DNA of 64,000 nucleotides, taken from NCBI RefSeq assembly GCF_024347355.1, contig NZ_AP025465.1:1488001-1552000 (forward strand), in the 5' to 3' direction. A program made the position numbers and the translations under genes. Shown here one piece after another: positions 62,241 through 64,000 of the stretch (position 1 is the stretch's first letter; each line of letters starts with the position of its first letter). Under the pieces are notes generated by a model. It ran no database searches. It was not told the origin of the DNA and worked only from the letters and a program-made list of their open reading frames with translations. This DNA comes from Vibrio chagasii (lineage in GTDB: Bacteria; Pseudomonadota; Gammaproteobacteria; Enterobacterales; Vibrionaceae).

Positions 62241-63134
62241 TTATTGAGCTAAATCCGCAATAAATGTTTGTTGGTAGTGAGTGCTGGATTTGAGCTCTTT
62301 TTTGATCCATTGGTTAAACAAGCTAAAGTCAGAATGTATTTGCCAGAAAAGGGAAGCAATAACTCGTTTACCAAAAAAATCAGGGTGGTCTGTAATGACC
62401 TTAAGTCTGTTATCTTTTACATGACTATCGATCAGGAAGCTAGGTAAGAATGCGATGCCTTTTTGAGCATTACATAAATCGATGATGGTATCTAAATCAT
62501 CCAGTCGCCAAAGGTTATATGCTGCAATAGTCGATAAGTTAAGCAGTTCTTCACACCCATCCATTAATAGAACTCGCTGAGATGGTGCATGAGACTTTAT
62601 AGGCCCCAAATCCTTATGAGCGACCCACCAGCAGTTAACGTGAAATAACTCCTCTACATTGAAGTCATAACTTGTCTTGTGGTAGGGGTTACCTAGCGCT
62701 AAATCTATCTTACCTTCATTGATATAGTTACCTAAAACGAAACTGGGTTTGGTGACGACCAATAAGTCCACGTTTGGGAATGCTTCTGAAAATGCCAGTA
62801 ATGTCCTCTTTACATTTTTATCAAACACCAATGGATCGATACCTACTCGGTAAACGATTTGGTCTGAAATATTCATTTGTTGAGCAACGGTCACCAAGTC
62901 CCGATATTTCGACACCACAGGTAAAGATAATTGGAAGAGGCGTTCTCCTTTTTCTGTTAACCAAACTTTAGAGTGTTCTCTATTAAATACATTGAAACCT
63001 AAATCTGACTCTAGATTTTGTACAGCTGTACTAACTGTCGATTGTGATTTTCCAAGTTTGCGAGCAGCAGAGCTAAATGAACCTTCTTCAACTACTGCTA
63101 TGAACGAAACAATATTTTCGAAATGTAGTTTCAT
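62241..63134 (-). CDS. LysR-family transcriptional regulator, divergent to flp
   Basis: 297 residues from the ATG at 63134 (GTGGAA upstream). N-terminal helix-turn-helix: FIAVVEEGSFSSAARKLGKSQSTVSTAVQNLES (read in parts). Effector domain from about 90. It faces the flp pilin across a 417-base region with a 10-bp palindrome, so it may regulate the tad locus. Effector unknown. Confidence 0.88.
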   Translation of the reverse strand: MKLHFENIVSFIAVVEEGSFSSAARKLGKSQSTVSTAVQNLESDLGFNVFNREHSKVWLTEKGERLFQLSLPVVSKYRDLVTVAQQMNISDQIVYRVGIDPLVFDKNVKRTLLAFSEAFPNVDLLVVTKPSFVLGNYINEGKIDLALGNPYHKTSYDFNVEELFHVNCWWVAHKDLGPIKSHAPSQRVLLMDGCEELLNLSTIAAYNLWRLDDLDTIIDLCNAQKGIAFLPSFLIDSHVKDNRLKVITDHPDFFGKRVIASLFWQIHSDFSLFNQWIKKELKSSTHYQQTFIADLAQ

Positions 63135-63551
63135 GATTCCACTAACCTTTTGACACAAAGAAATTATAATTTTTATGGTTTTCTGATTCGAAGAACAATA
63201 GCGTGATGATCTTCGTATTTCAACAATTTTTATAATGAATAATAATGACTGATAAATTATTAAGTTGTTTATATCTAAAGGTTATATAAGAGCGATATAA
63301 CTAAAAATATTGAGCTGAGTCTTACTTTTTCAAGTTTATAAAATAAATTAAATATTGATCTTTGGAACTGATTTCATATGTAACTTGTTGTTACATATGG
63401 ATTTGTTTTCATAGTTAGTGTGGGGGGGGTATTTTATTTTGATCATTTTTTGTTCTGCTTATTGATAAAGTCGATAGGGGTTATTTTCCTTACCTTTGAC
63501 CTGCTAATTATAATGGCGACGAATTTTCAACAGCCCTTATAGGAATAAATA
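63135..63551. promoter_or_regulatory. Shared regulatory region between the LysR gene and flp
   Basis: 417 bases, AT-rich. It contains a perfect 10-bp inverted repeat (63375-63399) and a run of eight G (63422-63429) about 120-130 bases before flp. No frame supported. Both promoters are expected here. Confidence 0.55.
63375..63399. repeat. Palindromic operator candidate upstream of flp
   Basis: CATATGTAAC and GTTACATATG, perfect arms with a 5-base centre. Contains a T-N11-A LysR-type core (ATGTAAC...GTTACAT). It could be the site of the divergent LysR protein; inferred. Confidence 0.6.
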
Positions 63552-63758
63552 ATGATTACTAAGCTATACGTGAAAACAACCATGTTTTTATCTCAATTCA
63601 AGAACGATGAGCGCGGCGTAACTGCGATTGAATATGGTCTAATTGCTGTGGCAATGGCTGTATTAGTAACGACAGCAGTGGGTGCAGACGGTTTCATTGG
63701 CAAGCTTGAAGGTGCATTCGAGCAAGTTGCTACCGCTATTGATACTGCGAGCAGCTAA
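63552..63758 (+). CDS. flp: Flp-family type IVb pilin
   Basis: 68 residues. Prepilin region DERG|VTAIEYGLIAVAMAVLV: cleavage after Gly22 with Glu+5 and Tyr+6, the Flp motif, followed by one membrane helix and a short tail. Major subunit of Tad adhesive pili. First gene of a tad locus, as the next frame starts a CpaA-type prepilin peptidase. Strong ribosome site region (ATAGGAATAAATA). Confidence 0.93.
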   Translation: MITKLYVKTTMFLSQFKNDERGVTAIEYGLIAVAMAVLVTTAVGADGFIGKLEGAFEQVATAIDTASS

Positions 63759-63804
63759 CATTAAGCCTTATTGGCTAGTGTAGATGATATCGAAAGATAT
63801 TTGT

Positions 63805-63835
63805 GCCAGACCTATGTTTTGCATCGGTCTGGCTT
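63805..63835 (+). terminator. Hairpin after flp
   Basis: Stem GCCAGACC (63805-63812)/GGTCTGGC (63826-63833), tail TTAGTT. A partial terminator between flp and the assembly genes, as expected for high pilin output. Confidence 0.65.
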
Positions 63836-63907
63836 AGTTAATTTATGATGTTAAATAAGATTAATTCTCACCAAGTTTAGGCGGTATTCCCTATTTTTAG
63901 TCATGAA

Positions 63908-64000
63908 TTGTATTTAGTGACTTTGGCAGTATTGAGTTTATACGTGTCGGCCACTGATTTTCTCTATCGTAAGATACAAAATTACGCCTTGTGCCTATTA
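63908..64000 (+). CDS. Prepilin peptidase CpaA/TadV-like, N-terminal fragment
   Basis: Open to the right edge. The frame from a TTG at 63908 reads a hydrophobic helix then SATDFLYRKIQNYALC, matching the D-x3-RxIxN start of CpaA/TadV A24 peptidases, which process Flp prepilin. Start codon uncertain (TTG at 63908 or GTG at 63917; ribosome site poor). Confidence 0.6.
   Translation, partial: MYLVTLAVLSLYVSATDFLYRKIQNYALCLL

Overview
The window looks like chromosomal DNA of a marine Vibrio, most likely of the Splendidus clade. This rests on recognisable Vibrio backbone genes (purT, cdd with yohJK, sbcB, tcyP, cobTSU, btuCD, astE, rlmF, metA, a tad-type flp pilin), on an ADP-ribosyltransferase resembling the Vis toxin described from Vibrio splendidus, and on an aerolysin homologue. 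No phage, transposase, integrase or CRISPR array was seen.

Layout. 1-6.4 kb: housekeeping genes: tpm, purT under a near-consensus PurR box, yohJ-yohK-cdd with a CRP-type site before cdd, and sbcB. 6.4-11.5 kb: an AT-rich leader, then a four-gene chaperone-usher pilus operon (DUF4402-type pilin, second pilin, chaperone, usher). 11.5-27 kb: a cluster of secreted toxins and enzymes: a frameshifted Vis-like ADP-ribosyltransferase, a transglutaminase-elicitor protein with a ricin-type lectin tail, a sphingomyelinase followed by a lipase-foldase-like protein, a two-gene set of an M91-type zinc protease and a large protein with two diphtheria-toxin-like hydrophobic hairpins, and an aerolysin. Fur-like boxes precede the ADP-ribosyltransferase and the transglutaminase. 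A sterol desaturase/DUF2804/AraC group, a DUF2058 gene and a small zinc protein lie between them. 27.4-41 kb: envelope and transport genes (ElyC family, tcyP), a lone MSHA-like pilin, and cobalamin salvage (cobT-cobS-cobU-cobC) and uptake (btuC-btuD) with pepF and astE between them. 41-45.5 kb: a large secreted orphan protein, a chitin-active AA10 LPMO with a CBM tail, and a 59-residue protein. 45.8-64 kb: mixed core and accessory genes, including a GAF-GGDEF cyclase, two tandem 41-residue CxC/CxxC proteins, rlmF, a PilW-like lipoprotein, metA under tandem MetJ boxes, a pair of gene remnants joined tail to tail (TPR protein and LuxT-like regulator), an FNR-box-controlled 61-residue protein, two tRNA-Val(GAC) genes, a LysR gene and the start of a tad pilus locus that runs off the right edge.

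The most interesting part is 11.5-27 kb. Pilus adhesion, surface-acting lipid and protein enzymes, a pore-former and at least two intracellular-acting toxins sit together between core genes (sbcB and tcyP). Two of the promoters carry iron-type operators, which suggests a host-interaction island. The protease plus translocation-type protein pair looks like an undescribed two-polypeptide toxin. All functional calls are from sequence reading; none was confirmed by search.
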